Origin: CBDFLS01 sp965249185
Lineage (GTDB): Bacteria; Chloroflexota; Dehalococcoidia; Lucifugimonadales; Australimonadaceae
DNA length: 64,000 bases
Assembly (NCBI GenBank): GCA_965249185.1
Contig: CBDFLS010000002.1
Location: 248,001-312,000, forward strand
Direction: 5' to 3'
Shown here: in pieces, positions 27,855 to 36,343 of the stretch
Layout of the letters: every line of letters begins with the position of its first letter
Position numbering within the stretch: position 1 is the first letter of the stretch
Notes under the pieces: generated by a model
The model's input: the letters and a program-made list of their open reading frames with translations, nothing else
Told to the model about the DNA's origin: nothing
Database searches by the model: none
Program-made: the position numbers and the translations under genes

Positions 27855-27908
27855 TTCACGCCGGCCTGAAAAGTTTTGGTGCAGCCACCGCTGCCAGGGA
27901 GGACGATC

Positions 27909-28106
27909 ATGAGCGGTCCGGAAGTCGTTGAGAAGGTGATGGTGGAAGTAATGCCCAAGTTGATGGACAAGGCGTTCAGAAAGATTGCGACAGCAAGGCG
28001 GCAAGAGATGCTGGCTCACTTCCGTGCGACGCTGGCCGGGCTGGAGGAGAAGTACGGTCCTCGCATCGAGCACGCCGAGGAACCCACGGAAGGAGCCTCT
28101 CGATAG
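27909..28106 (+). CDS. Small hypothetical protein
   Basis: 65 residues from ATG 27909 preceded by AGGGAGGA. Mostly helical and charged (VVEKVMVEVMPKLMDKAFRKIATARRQEMLAHFRATLAGLEEKYG), so a short helical hairpin or coiled coil is likely. Follows the bactofilin-like gene by 54 nt, probably in the same transcript. No family recognised. Confidence 0.5.
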   Translation: MSGPEVVEKVMVEVMPKLMDKAFRKIATARRQEMLAHFRATLAGLEEKYGPRIEHAEEPTEGASR

Positions 28107-28722
28107 GTGGCAGCGAGATGAGCACTTTGACTAGGGCCCATTGCCTCAGGCCACTTCTTGACTAGCCACAGCCAGTTTTCACTCAAGACAGCCTTTGCAG
28201 ACGAAACCAGATACTAGCGGCAATGCACCACCTAGCTCGTTTGGGCGGTCAAAACGATTCCTAGTGGCGTAGCCCATCTGGGCTGTGTGTCAGGAAGGGA
28301 ATCAGGCCCGATTTGCCACCCCCTTTTCGGAACGGGACCTGGGGACAAAGGAATCAGGCTGCTTGTGAAGCTAGGCCACGAGCGAGATTGACGCAGTGAG
28401 CATTCCCGACTCCGCCAGTGCCGCCTGGAATGCCGCCTTCGGTCTGATGCTCACCATCGCCTTGGCAGCGCGGGCAACGACGTAGACCGCGTCAAGCGCG
28501 GTCAGCAGCAGCCTCTGGCGCCCGGTGAGGCTGGGCGGGGCGGCCCAGAGACCAGGGATGTCCTGCACCAGCCGTTCCCGGCCACCGCATCAGCCCCCCC
28601 TCACTACCACGAACACAAAGAGGCCCCCCTGGCAGACGTCCAGGGGGCCCTTGTTGTGGTCGGCAAGCCTTAGTTTGCTCTCACAGCGTTAAGCGTGATT
28701 CTGCATTGCTTGGGGATTCGGC
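28107..28722. other. Intergenic stretch with a hairpin at 28622-28649
   Basis: I see no convincing gene here; a 65-codon minus-strand frame (28371-28568) is open but has no ribosome site or family match. The notable feature is a GC-rich hairpin, GGCCCCCCTGG (28622-28632) with CCAGGGGGCC (28640-28649), followed by CTTGTTG on the plus side and by TCTTTGTG on the minus side. It is probably a bidirectional terminator. Confidence 0.5.
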
Positions 28723-28938
28723 CTAACTCGGTCCAACTCTAATATCACAGCGATGCGTTTTAGAGTCAACCTGTGTGTTCCAGACATTGAAAATTGACCA
28801 CTTCTTGCACGACGGACACCTGAAGAAGCGACGCTTAAAGAGTCGGACGGCTGTAAGTGAGATGAACGGAATCCATGCATAATCAAATTCCGTCTGGCAT
28901 TTCTTGCATTTTACATGCGAAAGATGAACGATTTTCAT
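28723..28938 (-). CDS. Small zinc-ribbon protein
   Basis: 71 residues from ATG 28938; ATG 28959 in the same frame is an alternative. Two CxxC knuckles are visible, VKCKKCQTEFDYAW and FRCPSCKKWSIFNVW, a four-cysteine zinc ribbon separated by a hydrophobic helix-like stretch. Upstream extension of the frame is low-complexity and not protein-like. Function unknown; such ribbons usually bind nucleic acid or protein. Confidence 0.6.
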   Translation of the reverse strand: MKIVHLSHVKCKKCQTEFDYAWIPFISLTAVRLFKRRFFRCPSCKKWSIFNVWNTQVDSKTHRCDIRVGPS

Positions 28939-29074
28939 ATCCACCACGGGACTTCCCATTTGGCCCTGACCCCCTACCAGGGCGGAAATTGAACAAGCAC
29001 ATGCTAACCCCACGCCAGGCCACGGAGAGCGAGCTTCCCTATCCGGCCCTATCGAAGGCGAGAGGGTTGGCCCC

Positions 29075-29434
29075 TTATACCTCGACTTGCCTGAGGACTC
29101 CTGCCAGGCCGGCACGCAGCTCGGCGGAGTCCTGGTGCCCGTGGGCGTCCACCGCATGGGCCGCCGCTATGAGATCTTCCCGCTGACCGACGGGGCTCAT
29201 CACCACCACCTTGCAGTTCTTGTCACTTGGGTAGTCCGCACAGTTGGCCACCAGCCAACTACCTGGAGCAACCTTGACGTCGCTGAGTGCTATCGTTCTT
29301 CCTCCTGCTGGGGAATCGGTTTTATACGCAGCAGCGGCAGTATAGTACTCCGCGCTCGCCCCGGCAATGCTGGGGCCGTGGGGCGCCACCGTAGATGGCG
29401 AAGAGCCGTCGTGGCCGGGTGGGTATTGCCGCAC
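29075..29434 (-). CDS. DUF1059-like small protein; start unresolved
   Basis: The C-terminal part (VANCADYPSDKNCKVVVMSPVGQREDLIAAAHAVDAHGHQ...) matches the DUF1059 pattern of two Cys early and a late H-x(4)-HGH-type helix. The N-terminal part of the frame to 29434 looks non-coding and contains a TATAAA -10-like box near 29322-29317. The best ribosome site, AGGAGG at 29306-29301, sits 7 nt before ATA 29293. GTG 29251 is the nearest conventional start at the domain boundary. Confidence 0.5.
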   Translation of the reverse strand: MRQYPPGHDGSSPSTVAPHGPSIAGASAEYYTAAAAYKTDSPAGGRTIALSDVKVAPGSWLVANCADYPSDKNCKVVVMSPVGQREDLIAAAHAVDAHGHQDSAELRAGLAGVLRQVEV

Positions 29435-29475
29435 CGTCGGTCAGGCGACCTTGGCGCGTATAGCTGTGCTCCGCG

Positions 29476-31008
29476 CTAGCCCGCCCGCCGCGTGCTGTAC
29501 CAGGGACGCCTTCGCTGGGCCGGGCGTCCGTTGTCCGTCGGCGCTTGCGCCGGGGCTCGACGAGGAGTGCGGCTTGGGCTCGGCGCTTCGCGTTGGGCCA
29601 CGGGCGTGGGGCCCTTCGCGGGCTCCCTAAAGGGTCCCGGTCTCTCCGGCCCCCAGCGCTTCAGAACGAACGGAGTGTGGAATCCCCGCTCGATCTCGCG
29701 CCACTTAACCTCCTCGTCGGACGTAACGAAAGTTATCGCCTCGCCGCTCTTGCCCATGCGGCCCGTGCGGCCGACCCGGTGGGTGAACAGTTGCAGCGAG
29801 TCCGGAAGGTCGTAGTTGATCACCTGCGCAATGCCCTCGATGTCCAGGCCGCGCGCCGCGACATTCGTTGCCACCAGCACTGGCGTCGCTCCGGAGCGGA
29901 AGTCCAGCATCACCCTTTCCCGAGCGTTCTGGCTCAGGTTGCCCTGGAGCGCCGCCACCGGGTAGCCGAGCTCCACCAGTTGCTTCGCCAGCTTCTTGAC
30001 CCCGTGCTTCGTCCTGCCGAAGACGATGATCGGCGCGTCGCCGCGTTGGTCGAGCAGCGTCTGTAACGCCGGCGTCTTCGCGGCCTTATCGATCTTGTAG
30101 ATCAGATGCTCGATCTTGAGAGCGTCACTTGCATCGGAGACCACGCGCACCGTCTTCGGGTCTCGGAGGTGCTTCTTGGAGGTCTTCGCCACCCAATCGG
30201 GCAACGTGGCGGCGAACAGCGCCGTCTGCCGCCTGGACGGCGTTTCCGCGATAATCGCATCCACGTCTCGGGCGAAGCCTCGGTCGAGCATCTCGTCCGC
30301 CTCATCGAGCACCAGCATGCGTATCCAGCCCAGCGACAGGCTGCCCTGGCGCAGGTGGTCCAGCGTTCTGCCCGGCGTGCCAACGATGATCTGCGCGCCT
30401 TTTTGGAGCGCTCGTTTCTCGCCGCCCAACGGCCTGCCGCCGTAAAGCAGTATGACCGATACGCGGTGCTCCGCCACGTCCTCCAGCACCGACGCTACCT
30501 GGATGGCGAGCTCGCGGGTTGGCACGAGCACGAGACCCTGCACGCCATGGGCCGACCGGGTGCAGTTCTCGACCAGCGGAATACCGAAGGCCAGCGTCTT
30601 ACCGGAGCCGGTCTGCGCCTGCCCCACCAGGTCCCGGCCCTCGATAAGCCAAGGGATGGCCTGCTCCTGAATCGGCGTGGGCAACGTGATTCCCATGCGC
30701 CGCAACGCCGATCGCGTGCCCGGGCTCAGGGCGAGCCCTGAGAAGATCTCGGGGTGCGATGCTTCCTCGGGCCGCTTGTCTTCTCGATTGCCGCGCTCTG
30801 ATTCCCTGACTTGGACCTGCGTCCTGCTCCTGAAGCATGCCGGGCAGTACCCCGGCCTATCGGGCGTCGGCTTAAACGGTAGCCTCGCCGGAGCGCCGCA
30901 GCTAGCGCAACTGGCGTCATGCCTGACCCTTGGCCCGCGACGACGGCCCGGCTGTGCACTGCTGCTGGTATGTTGCCTTGGTTGATTGATAATGGTATGG
31001 GACAGCAT
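29476..31008 (-). CDS. DEAD-box RNA helicase with an N-terminal zinc-ribbon domain
   Basis: 510 residues. An N-terminal four-Cys ribbon (CASCGAPARL...YCPACF, about 34-59) precedes the helicase core. Q motif LPTPIQEQAI, motif I AQTGSGKT, Ia PTRELAIQ, II VLDEADEML, III AATLPDW (AAT instead of the usual SAT), IV IIVFGRTKHGVKKL, V TNVAARGLDIEG, VI HRVGRTGRMGK. The tail is basic and Pro/Arg-rich, as in RNA-binding DEAD proteins such as RhlE/CshA. It probably remodels structured RNA. Nothing convincing lies between 31009 and 31335. Confidence 0.92.
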   Translation of the reverse strand: MLSHTIINQPRQHTSSSAQPGRRRGPRVRHDASCASCGAPARLPFKPTPDRPGYCPACFRSRTQVQVRESERGNREDKRPEEASHPEIFSGLALSPGTRSALRRMGITLPTPIQEQAIPWLIEGRDLVGQAQTGSGKTLAFGIPLVENCTRSAHGVQGLVLVPTRELAIQVASVLEDVAEHRVSVILLYGGRPLGGEKRALQKGAQIIVGTPGRTLDHLRQGSLSLGWIRMLVLDEADEMLDRGFARDVDAIIAETPSRRQTALFAATLPDWVAKTSKKHLRDPKTVRVVSDASDALKIEHLIYKIDKAAKTPALQTLLDQRGDAPIIVFGRTKHGVKKLAKQLVELGYPVAALQGNLSQNARERVMLDFRSGATPVLVATNVAARGLDIEGIAQVINYDLPDSLQLFTHRVGRTGRMGKSGEAITFVTSDEEVKWREIERGFHTPFVLKRWGPERPGPFREPAKGPTPVAQREAPSPSRTPRRAPAQAPTDNGRPAQRRRPWYSTRRAG

Positions 31009-31335
31009 TCGTCGACTGACCTCCTGGGTCGGTTAATAGGCAAGTCAGTCAGTGTCGCGCCAAGTGGGAGCCGGGAAGGGAGGGAGGTCCGTCGCCAAGC
31101 CTGGCCGAAAGCGGTCCACCGTTCTTCGGTGCCTTCTGGCTATAGCATACCAGATACCGCCTCCAACTATGTAATCGCTTTCGGATGCTCGAAACGCCGG
31201 AAATTCGAGTCCAGACCGCTGCGAACGAGGGATGGGCGGCGGCGCGTTCGGTGCGTAACCCGGCGTCGCGTTGGACGGGCCCCGCCGAAGCGTGGCGCCA
31301 GCTCCGCTCAAACCCTGGCCGGCACGCCGCGAAGC

Positions 31336-31364
31336 TTGACAGCGCCCTGCGGCCCTCTTATGTT
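31336..31364 (+). promoter_or_regulatory. Promoter of the cyclic-nucleotide/redox operon
   Basis: Perfect TTGACA (31336-31341), 17-nt spacer, TATGTT (31359-31364). The -10 region overlaps the first unit of a 22-bp tandem repeat, so the box is duplicated at 31381-31386. Start codon of the first gene is 58 nt downstream. Confidence 0.65.
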
Positions 31365-31401
31365 CAGAGCCATTCGGGCTTATGTTCAGAGTTATTCGGG
31401 A
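31358..31401 (+). repeat. 22-bp tandem repeat (two units) over the promoter
   Basis: Units 31358-31379 and 31380-31401 each read TTATGTTCAGAG, two variable bases, ATTCGGG and one further base. The repeat duplicates the -10 element of the operon promoter; it might be a binding site for a dimeric regulator or a simple duplication. Confidence 0.6.
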
Positions 31402-31422
31402 GCCCATCGTTAGGAGTTGCGA

Positions 31423-32271
31423 TTGAAGATCAGGCTACTCGGCGCTCACAACCTGGAGACCCGCGATACACGCCATACCTGCTTCATGATCGACGGCGTG
31501 TTGGGTGTTGATGCTGGGAGCCTGGCATCGGCGTTAAGCGCGGCCGAGCTGGCTGAGATACGGGCCATCCTGCTGACCCACCACCACTTCGACCACATCC
31601 GGGATATCCCCACGCTGGGGCTGGCGAACCGGGACGCTCCCACCTCCGTCGCCGTCTTCTCGCAGCCCCAGACTCTGCGTGGCGTACACGAGCACCTGAT
31701 CGACGGCGATGTCTACCCGGACCTGACGCAGCCGCTCGACGGCGCGGCTCCCAGGTTCGACTTCCAGCCGCTTGAGCCATGGAAGCCGCTGAGGGTGCTG
31801 GGCTATCGGGTGAAGCCCATTCCCGTGCCCCACCCCGTCCCCTCCGTGGGGTACGTGGTTACCTCCGACTCGGGTGATTGCGCCGCCTTCTCGGGCGATA
31901 CGGGCGGCGAGCTGCTGCCCTTTTTTCAGGAGCAGCCAGCTCCAAGGGTGCTGTTCGTGGAGTCCACCTTCCCAAACCGGCTGGAAAGCCTTGCCAAGAT
32001 GACTGGTCATCTCACGCCGAGACTGCTACGGGGGCAGTTGCTTGAGGCGTTGCGGAGGGGGCTGAAACCGCCCGCCATCGTAGTCGTGCACCGGGGCCTG
32101 GGCGCCGAAGAGGAGCTTGCGGAGGAGCTGGGCGAGGTGGGCTCCGAGCTTCAGATCGACCTCACGCTGGGCCACGAGGATATGGTGTATGCTGCGGCCG
32201 GAGAGGGCTCCGGCCAAGCCATTGTCGAGCCGGTAGTGGAAACACAAGCATGGCGACGCCCATCATCCTGA
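31423..32271 (+). CDS. Metallo-beta-lactamase-fold hydrolase, class II cyclic-nucleotide phosphodiesterase-like
   Basis: 282 residues from TTG 31423, placed 6 nt after AGGAG. The metal site THHHFDHIRDIP (HxHxDH) follows a family-type start MKIRLLGAHN. Later metal ligands are HPVPSVGYVV, FSGDTGG and the terminal VVVHRGLG. The order and the LLGAHNLETRDTRHTCFMIDG opening fit the CpdP/PDE1-type cAMP phosphodiesterase family better than RNase Z. First gene of the operon; its end overlaps the next gene by 22 nt. With a cyclase and a cNMP-binding kinase downstream, hydrolysis of a cyclic nucleotide is likely but inferred. Confidence 0.75.
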   Translation: MKIRLLGAHNLETRDTRHTCFMIDGVLGVDAGSLASALSAAELAEIRAILLTHHHFDHIRDIPTLGLANRDAPTSVAVFSQPQTLRGVHEHLIDGDVYPDLTQPLDGAAPRFDFQPLEPWKPLRVLGYRVKPIPVPHPVPSVGYVVTSDSGDCAAFSGDTGGELLPFFQEQPAPRVLFVESTFPNRLESLAKMTGHLTPRLLRGQLLEALRRGLKPPAIVVVHRGLGAEEELAEELGEVGSELQIDLTLGHEDMVYAAAGEGSGQAIVEPVVETQAWRRPSS

Positions 32272-33912
32272 CAGTCGATGACGAGCCGCAGGTGCTCAAC
32301 GCGGTGGCGCGCGACCTGCGCCAGCACTTCCGGGGCAACTATCGCATCGTCAAAGCGGGCTCTGGCGCCGAGGGCCTGGAGGCCGCCCGGCGGCTCAAGG
32401 AGCGCAATACTCCCGTCGCGCTCTTCCTGGCTGACCAACGCATGCCGGAGATGAGCGGCACGGAGTTTCTGGAGCAGGCGCGCAAGCTGTACCCCGACGC
32501 CCGCAAGGTCCTGCTCACCGCCTACGCCGATACCGAGGCCGCCATCGCCAGCATCAACTCCATCGGGCTCGACTACTACCTCATGAAGCCCTGGGACCCG
32601 CCGGAGGAGCATCTCTACCCGGTGCTCGACGACCTGCTTGGCGATTGGGCCGCCACGGCCCGGGTGCCCTACGACGGCATCCGCGTGGCCGGCACCCTCT
32701 GGTCCGGCACCTGCCACAACGCCAAGGACTTTCTCGCTCGCAACCGGATCCCGTATCAGTGGCTCGATATCGAGAAGGACGCCCAGGCCAAGGAGATGGT
32801 GGACGGGCTCAACCAGGGAGAGGTGAAACTTCCCGTCGTCTTCTTCCCCGACGGCAGCATCATGTTCAACCCCACACCGCTGGAGCTGGCGGAGAAGGTG
32901 GGGTTGCAGACTCAGGCCACTCAGCCCTTTTACGACCTGATCATCATCGGGGCCGGACCGGCGGGGCTGGGCGCCGGAGTCTACGGCGTCACCGAGGGGC
33001 TCCGCACCGTCATGATCGAACGGGAGGCCACCGGAGGGCAGGCAGGCACCAGCTCGCGCATCGAGAACTACCTGGGCTTTCCCAGCGGCGTGAGCGGCGC
33101 GGACCTGGCCCAGCGGGCCACGGTCCAGGCCCGGCGTTTCGGCGCCGAGATCCTGACCGCCCAGGAGGCAACCAATGTGCGGGTTGAGGGCAACGTCCGC
33201 ATCGTGACGCTGAAGGACGGCACCGAGCTAAGCTGCCACGCCCTCATCATCGCCAGCGGGGTGTCTGTCCGCGAGCTGGACGCGCCGGGTGTCCGGCATC
33301 TGACCGGCGCCGGCGTCTATTACGGCGCGGCGGTGACCGAAGCTGCCCACTACCGGGAACCAGCACGTGTTCGTTGTCGGGGGCGCCAATTCGGCCGGCC
33401 AAGGGGCGATGTTCCTTTCGCGCTACGTCAGCAAGGTCACCATGCTGGTGCGGGGCGACTCCCTGGAGAAGGGGATGTCTCGCTATCTGGTCGACCAGAT
33501 ACGCGGCACGGGGAACATCGAGGTGGAGATGGATGCAGAGTTGGTGGGAGTGGAGGGCAAGGACCGGCTTGAGGGACTCGTCATCAAGACCACCTCCACG
33601 GGCAAGACACGCACCGCCCCCGCGTCGGGCGTATTCATCTTCATCGGCGCCGTCCCTCACACCGATCTGGTAGCCGGCCTGGTGGAGCGAAACACGGCGG
33701 AGTTCATCCTCACGGGGCCAGATCTGATGCGCGACGGCCGAAGGCCCAAGGGCTGGACGCTTGACCGCGACCCGTATCTACTGGAGACCAACGTGCCCGG
33801 CATTTTTGCCGTCGGCGATGTCCGGCAGGGGGTCGTGAGACGCGTGGCCTCGGCGGTGGGAGAGGGCGCCATGGCCGTGACCTTTGTGCACCAGCATCTC
33901 GCCACGGTTTGA
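32250..33912 (+). pseudogene. Fused receiver / glutaredoxin-like / thioredoxin-reductase-like flavoprotein, with a one-base frameshift
   Basis: Residues 1-125: receiver domain (TVDDEPQVL, phospho-acceptor D62 in ADQRMPEMSG). About 140-215: glutaredoxin-like fold (RVAGTLWSGTCHNAKDFLARN). From 225: FAD/NAD oxidoreductase with LIIIGAGPAGLGAGVYG, GGQAGTSSRIENYLGFP and the NAD motif FVVGGANSAGQGAMF. The usual CxxC of thioredoxin reductase is absent (GVYYGAAVTEA instead). The frame breaks near 33360: after HYRE an extra C is needed to be removed to read QHVFVVGGANS; the rest continues 33367-33912. Homopolymer indel or true mutation. Otherwise a known but poorly studied fusion family. Confidence 0.85.
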
Positions 33913-34009
33913 CGCACGGGATGGGCTGCCAGTAATCTTCTCTGGTCGGACGGTCGATAGTAGAAGGGGACGAGGAATTCGGCCCCGGAGAGGTGGAGAG
34001 GTCGGCGTC

Positions 34010-34789
34010 ATGGCCAAAGAGAGCCGTCTTTCAGACCACTGCGTCGTGGACCATTTTGCCAAAGGAGGGCCTTCTCGGCCGCCTTTCACGCCGGTCTGGC
34101 TGCTCCGGATGCCGCTCATGATGATGGATAAGACCCTGCACTTTACCGGTGCGCGGGGCACGGCCTGGCGGGTGCTCGGGGTGAGCCGGAGCTCCAAGAA
34201 TCCCAATATCTGCAATGTCTGAAACCCACGCTGGGAGGCCGGAGGCCTCTGCGATGCCACTGCTCTCTTCGCCGACTGCCAGGGGTTTACGACCCTGATG
34301 CACGAGCGGGGCCCCGAGGCGGTCAGGCCGATGGTGGACGAGTTCTTCCGCCGGTGCAGCGAGATCATAGTGGCGCACGATGGCATCGTGGATCACTTTC
34401 TGGGCGACGCGGTCCTGGGGCTGTTTAATGCGCCCATCAGGCGAAATGACCACGCGGCCCAGGCCGTCAGCGCAGCCACCGAGATTCAGCAGGCCGTGCC
34501 CCAGATCAATAGGAACATCGGAGAGGAGGGACTGCTGCAGGTGGGCATCGGCATCAGCACGGGCATGGTGTATGCGGGAGTCGTGGGCTCCAACAATTGC
34601 AGCGACTACACCGCGCTAGGCGATGCGGTGAACATCGCCTCCCGTCTCCAGGGCGAGGCCGATGCAGGCGAGATCCTGGTGTCCGAGCAGACGTACGATG
34701 AGATGGCCGAGCCTTTCCCCCATACGAGCGAGCGGTTGTTCGAGCTGAAGGGCATCTCCAAGCCGGTCCGTGCCTTCTCACTGACCTGA
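34010..34789 (+). CDS. Class III adenylate/guanylate cyclase with an in-frame TGA at codon 71
   Basis: ATG 34010 follows GGAGAGG. Residues 1-70 form a linker domain (MPLMMMDKTLHFTGARGTAW, SSKNPNICNV). Codon 71 is TGA (34220-34222). The same frame then continues without interruption into the catalytic domain: LFADCQGFTTL (metal Asp), DHFLGDAVLGLF (second Asp) and YTALGDAVNIASRL (transition-state Asn and Arg). Homologues I remember have CNxC here, so TGA falls on the second cysteine. It is read as selenocysteine, or is a nonsense mutation. The substrate-specificity Lys before FxGD is His. Together with its neighbours it would supply the cyclic nucleotide sensed by the next gene. Confidence 0.75.
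34223..34253 (+). promoter_or_regulatory. Hairpin immediately downstream of the in-frame TGA (candidate SECIS-like element)
   Basis: GAGGCC (34235-34240), loop GGA, GGCCTC (34244-34249) form a perfect 6-bp stem. An outer CGC/GCG pairing (34229-34231 with 34251-34253) closes around a small bulge. The apical loop starts 18 nt after the TGA and begins with GG, which fits the bacterial SECIS layout as I recall it. It could equally be a chance GC-rich palindrome inside coding sequence. Confidence 0.3.
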
Positions 34790-34814
34790 TTTACCCTGCA
34801 TCCGGGCGGCTTTC

Positions 34815-36218
34815 TTGACCACAGCAGTGTACGACGTTCTGAAGTCCGTCCCCCTCTTTGCCGACCTGCCGGAGGCCGACTTGAAGCGTCTGTGCGAGGA
34901 GGTGGAGGAGGTTACGCTCTCCTCGGGCCAGGAGCTGTTCGCGGAGGGGAGCCCCGGCGACCGTGCCTACGTGGTCACCAAGGGAGAGCTGGAGGTGGTC
35001 AAGGCGTCCACGGGGCGCGAGGTGCTGCTGAACGTGCTCGGGCCCGGCGAGGTGGTCGGCGAGATGGCGCTGCTGGAGCACAAGCCACGCATGGCGAGCG
35101 TGCGCGCGCGGACGGACAGCGTTCTGCTGGCCATCAGTCAGGAGCAGCTCGACCGTCTGGTGAACACCAGCCTCTCGGCGGCCCGCGCCATGTTCTACAC
35201 CGTGCTCGCGCGGTTGCGGACCACGGAGGCCATGCTGCGCCAAGGCGAGAAGATGGCCCAGCTCGGCACGCTTACCGCGGGGGTGGCCCACGAGTTGAAC
35301 AACCCGGCGGCGGCGGTCAAACGTGGCGCCGACCAACTGCGCGACACCATCGTCCAGTTCGAACAGGCGGAGCGCAAGCTGGGAGCATCGGGGCTCACGG
35401 AGGCCCAGCACGGCGCGCTGCGCGTCCTGGGCCAGGACGCCAGGGAGCGGGCGGCGCGGCCAGCGCTGTTGGACGCTCTGGCCCGGAGCGATCGCGAGCA
35501 GGAGCTGGAAGAGTGGCTACAGGAGCAGGGGCTCGATGAGGCCTGGGACCTGGCGCCCACGCTGGTGGAAATCGGGTACGACCGGGCAGGGCTGGTGAAG
35601 CTGGCGGAGGAATTCGAAGCCGGCCAGTTCGGGGCGGTCGTCGGCTGGCTGAACGCAACGTCCACGCTCCACGCCCTACTCAAGGAGATCGGCGAGGGCG
35701 CCGGACGGATCTCCGAGATAGTCAAGGCGCTCAAGTCTTACTCCTATCTGGACCAGGCTCCGGTGCAGTCGGTGGATGTGCACGAAGGCCTGGACAATAC
35801 GCTGGTCATCCTGCGCGGCAAGCTCAATGAGGGCATCAGCGTGCGGCGCGAGTACCAGCCGGACCTGGCGAAGATTCAGGCGTACGGCAGTGAGCTGAAC
35901 CAGGTCTGGACCAACATTATCGACAACGCGGCCGATGCCCTGAAAGGGAAGGGCGAGATCGTGCTGTGGACCCGCCAGGAGGGAAGCTGGGTGATTGTCG
36001 AGATCGAGGACAACGGCCCGGGCATTCCGCCAGAGGTGCAGTCCCGGGTGTTCGACGCCTTCTTCACCACCAAGCCCCCCGGCCAAGGCACCGGCATGGG
36101 CCTGGATATCAGCTACAACATCGTGGTCCACAAGCATCGAGGCGATATCAAGCTCTTCTCGGAGCCGGGGAAGACCACATTCCAGGTGTCGCTTCCGCTG
36201 AACTTCGACGCTCGCTAG
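34815..36218 (+). CDS. Cyclic-nucleotide-binding sensor histidine kinase
   Basis: 467 residues from TTG 34815; GTG 34827 is an alternative. Residues 5-125 are a cNMP-binding (CRP-type) domain with the phosphate-binding cassette GEMALLEHKPRMASVRA. The dimerisation/phospho-acceptor region AQLGTLTAGVAHELNNPAAAVKRG holds the His. A long helical insert follows and then the ATPase domain: N box NIIDNAADALKG, G1 IEDNGPGIPP, G2 GTGMGLDISYNIV. Soluble, with no membrane segment. It is the last gene of the operon and presumably reads the cyclase product. Its likely phospho-target is the receiver domain of the fused flavoprotein. Partnership is inferred from order. Confidence 0.87.
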   Translation: MTTAVYDVLKSVPLFADLPEADLKRLCEEVEEVTLSSGQELFAEGSPGDRAYVVTKGELEVVKASTGREVLLNVLGPGEVVGEMALLEHKPRMASVRARTDSVLLAISQEQLDRLVNTSLSAARAMFYTVLARLRTTEAMLRQGEKMAQLGTLTAGVAHELNNPAAAVKRGADQLRDTIVQFEQAERKLGASGLTEAQHGALRVLGQDARERAARPALLDALARSDREQELEEWLQEQGLDEAWDLAPTLVEIGYDRAGLVKLAEEFEAGQFGAVVGWLNATSTLHALLKEIGEGAGRISEIVKALKSYSYLDQAPVQSVDVHEGLDNTLVILRGKLNEGISVRREYQPDLAKIQAYGSELNQVWTNIIDNAADALKGKGEIVLWTRQEGSWVIVEIEDNGPGIPPEVQSRVFDAFFTTKPPGQGTGMGLDISYNIVVHKHRGDIKLFSEPGKTTFQVSLPLNFDAR

Positions 36219-36251
36219 TCCCGCCAACTGCGAGCTGTCCGGCCCGAGTGC

Positions 36252-36257
36252 TATAAT
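36252..36257 (+). promoter_or_regulatory. -10 box upstream of the interrupted monooxygenase-like gene
   Basis: Perfect TATAAT at 36252-36257, followed by a tandem repeat and then an ATG at 36319. No clear -35 box. Confidence 0.4.
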
Positions 36258-36263
36258 CCGACA

Positions 36264-36299
36264 CCCAAACTAGTCGATAGGCCCAAACTAGTCGATAGG
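36264..36299 (+). repeat. 18-bp perfect tandem duplication
   Basis: CCCAAACTAGTCGATAGG occurs twice head to tail (36264-36281 and 36282-36299) in the leader between a TATAAT box and the ATG of the interrupted gene. Confidence 0.85.
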
Positions 36300-36343
36300 A
36301 AGGTTACGCTGGGGTCGGATGGCAATAGTGGACACCAAACCTT

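Noticed and set aside
28371..28568. 65-codon minus-strand frame
   Set aside because: No ribosome site, no similarity pattern and no operon context.
31358..31401. CRISPR-like repeats
   Set aside because: Only two adjacent units without spacers; no CRISPR array or cas gene is present anywhere in the window.
32250..33912. True thioredoxin reductase activity for the fused flavoprotein
   Set aside because: The CxxC active site is absent (GVYYGAAVTEA instead), so disulfide reduction by the usual mechanism is unlikely.
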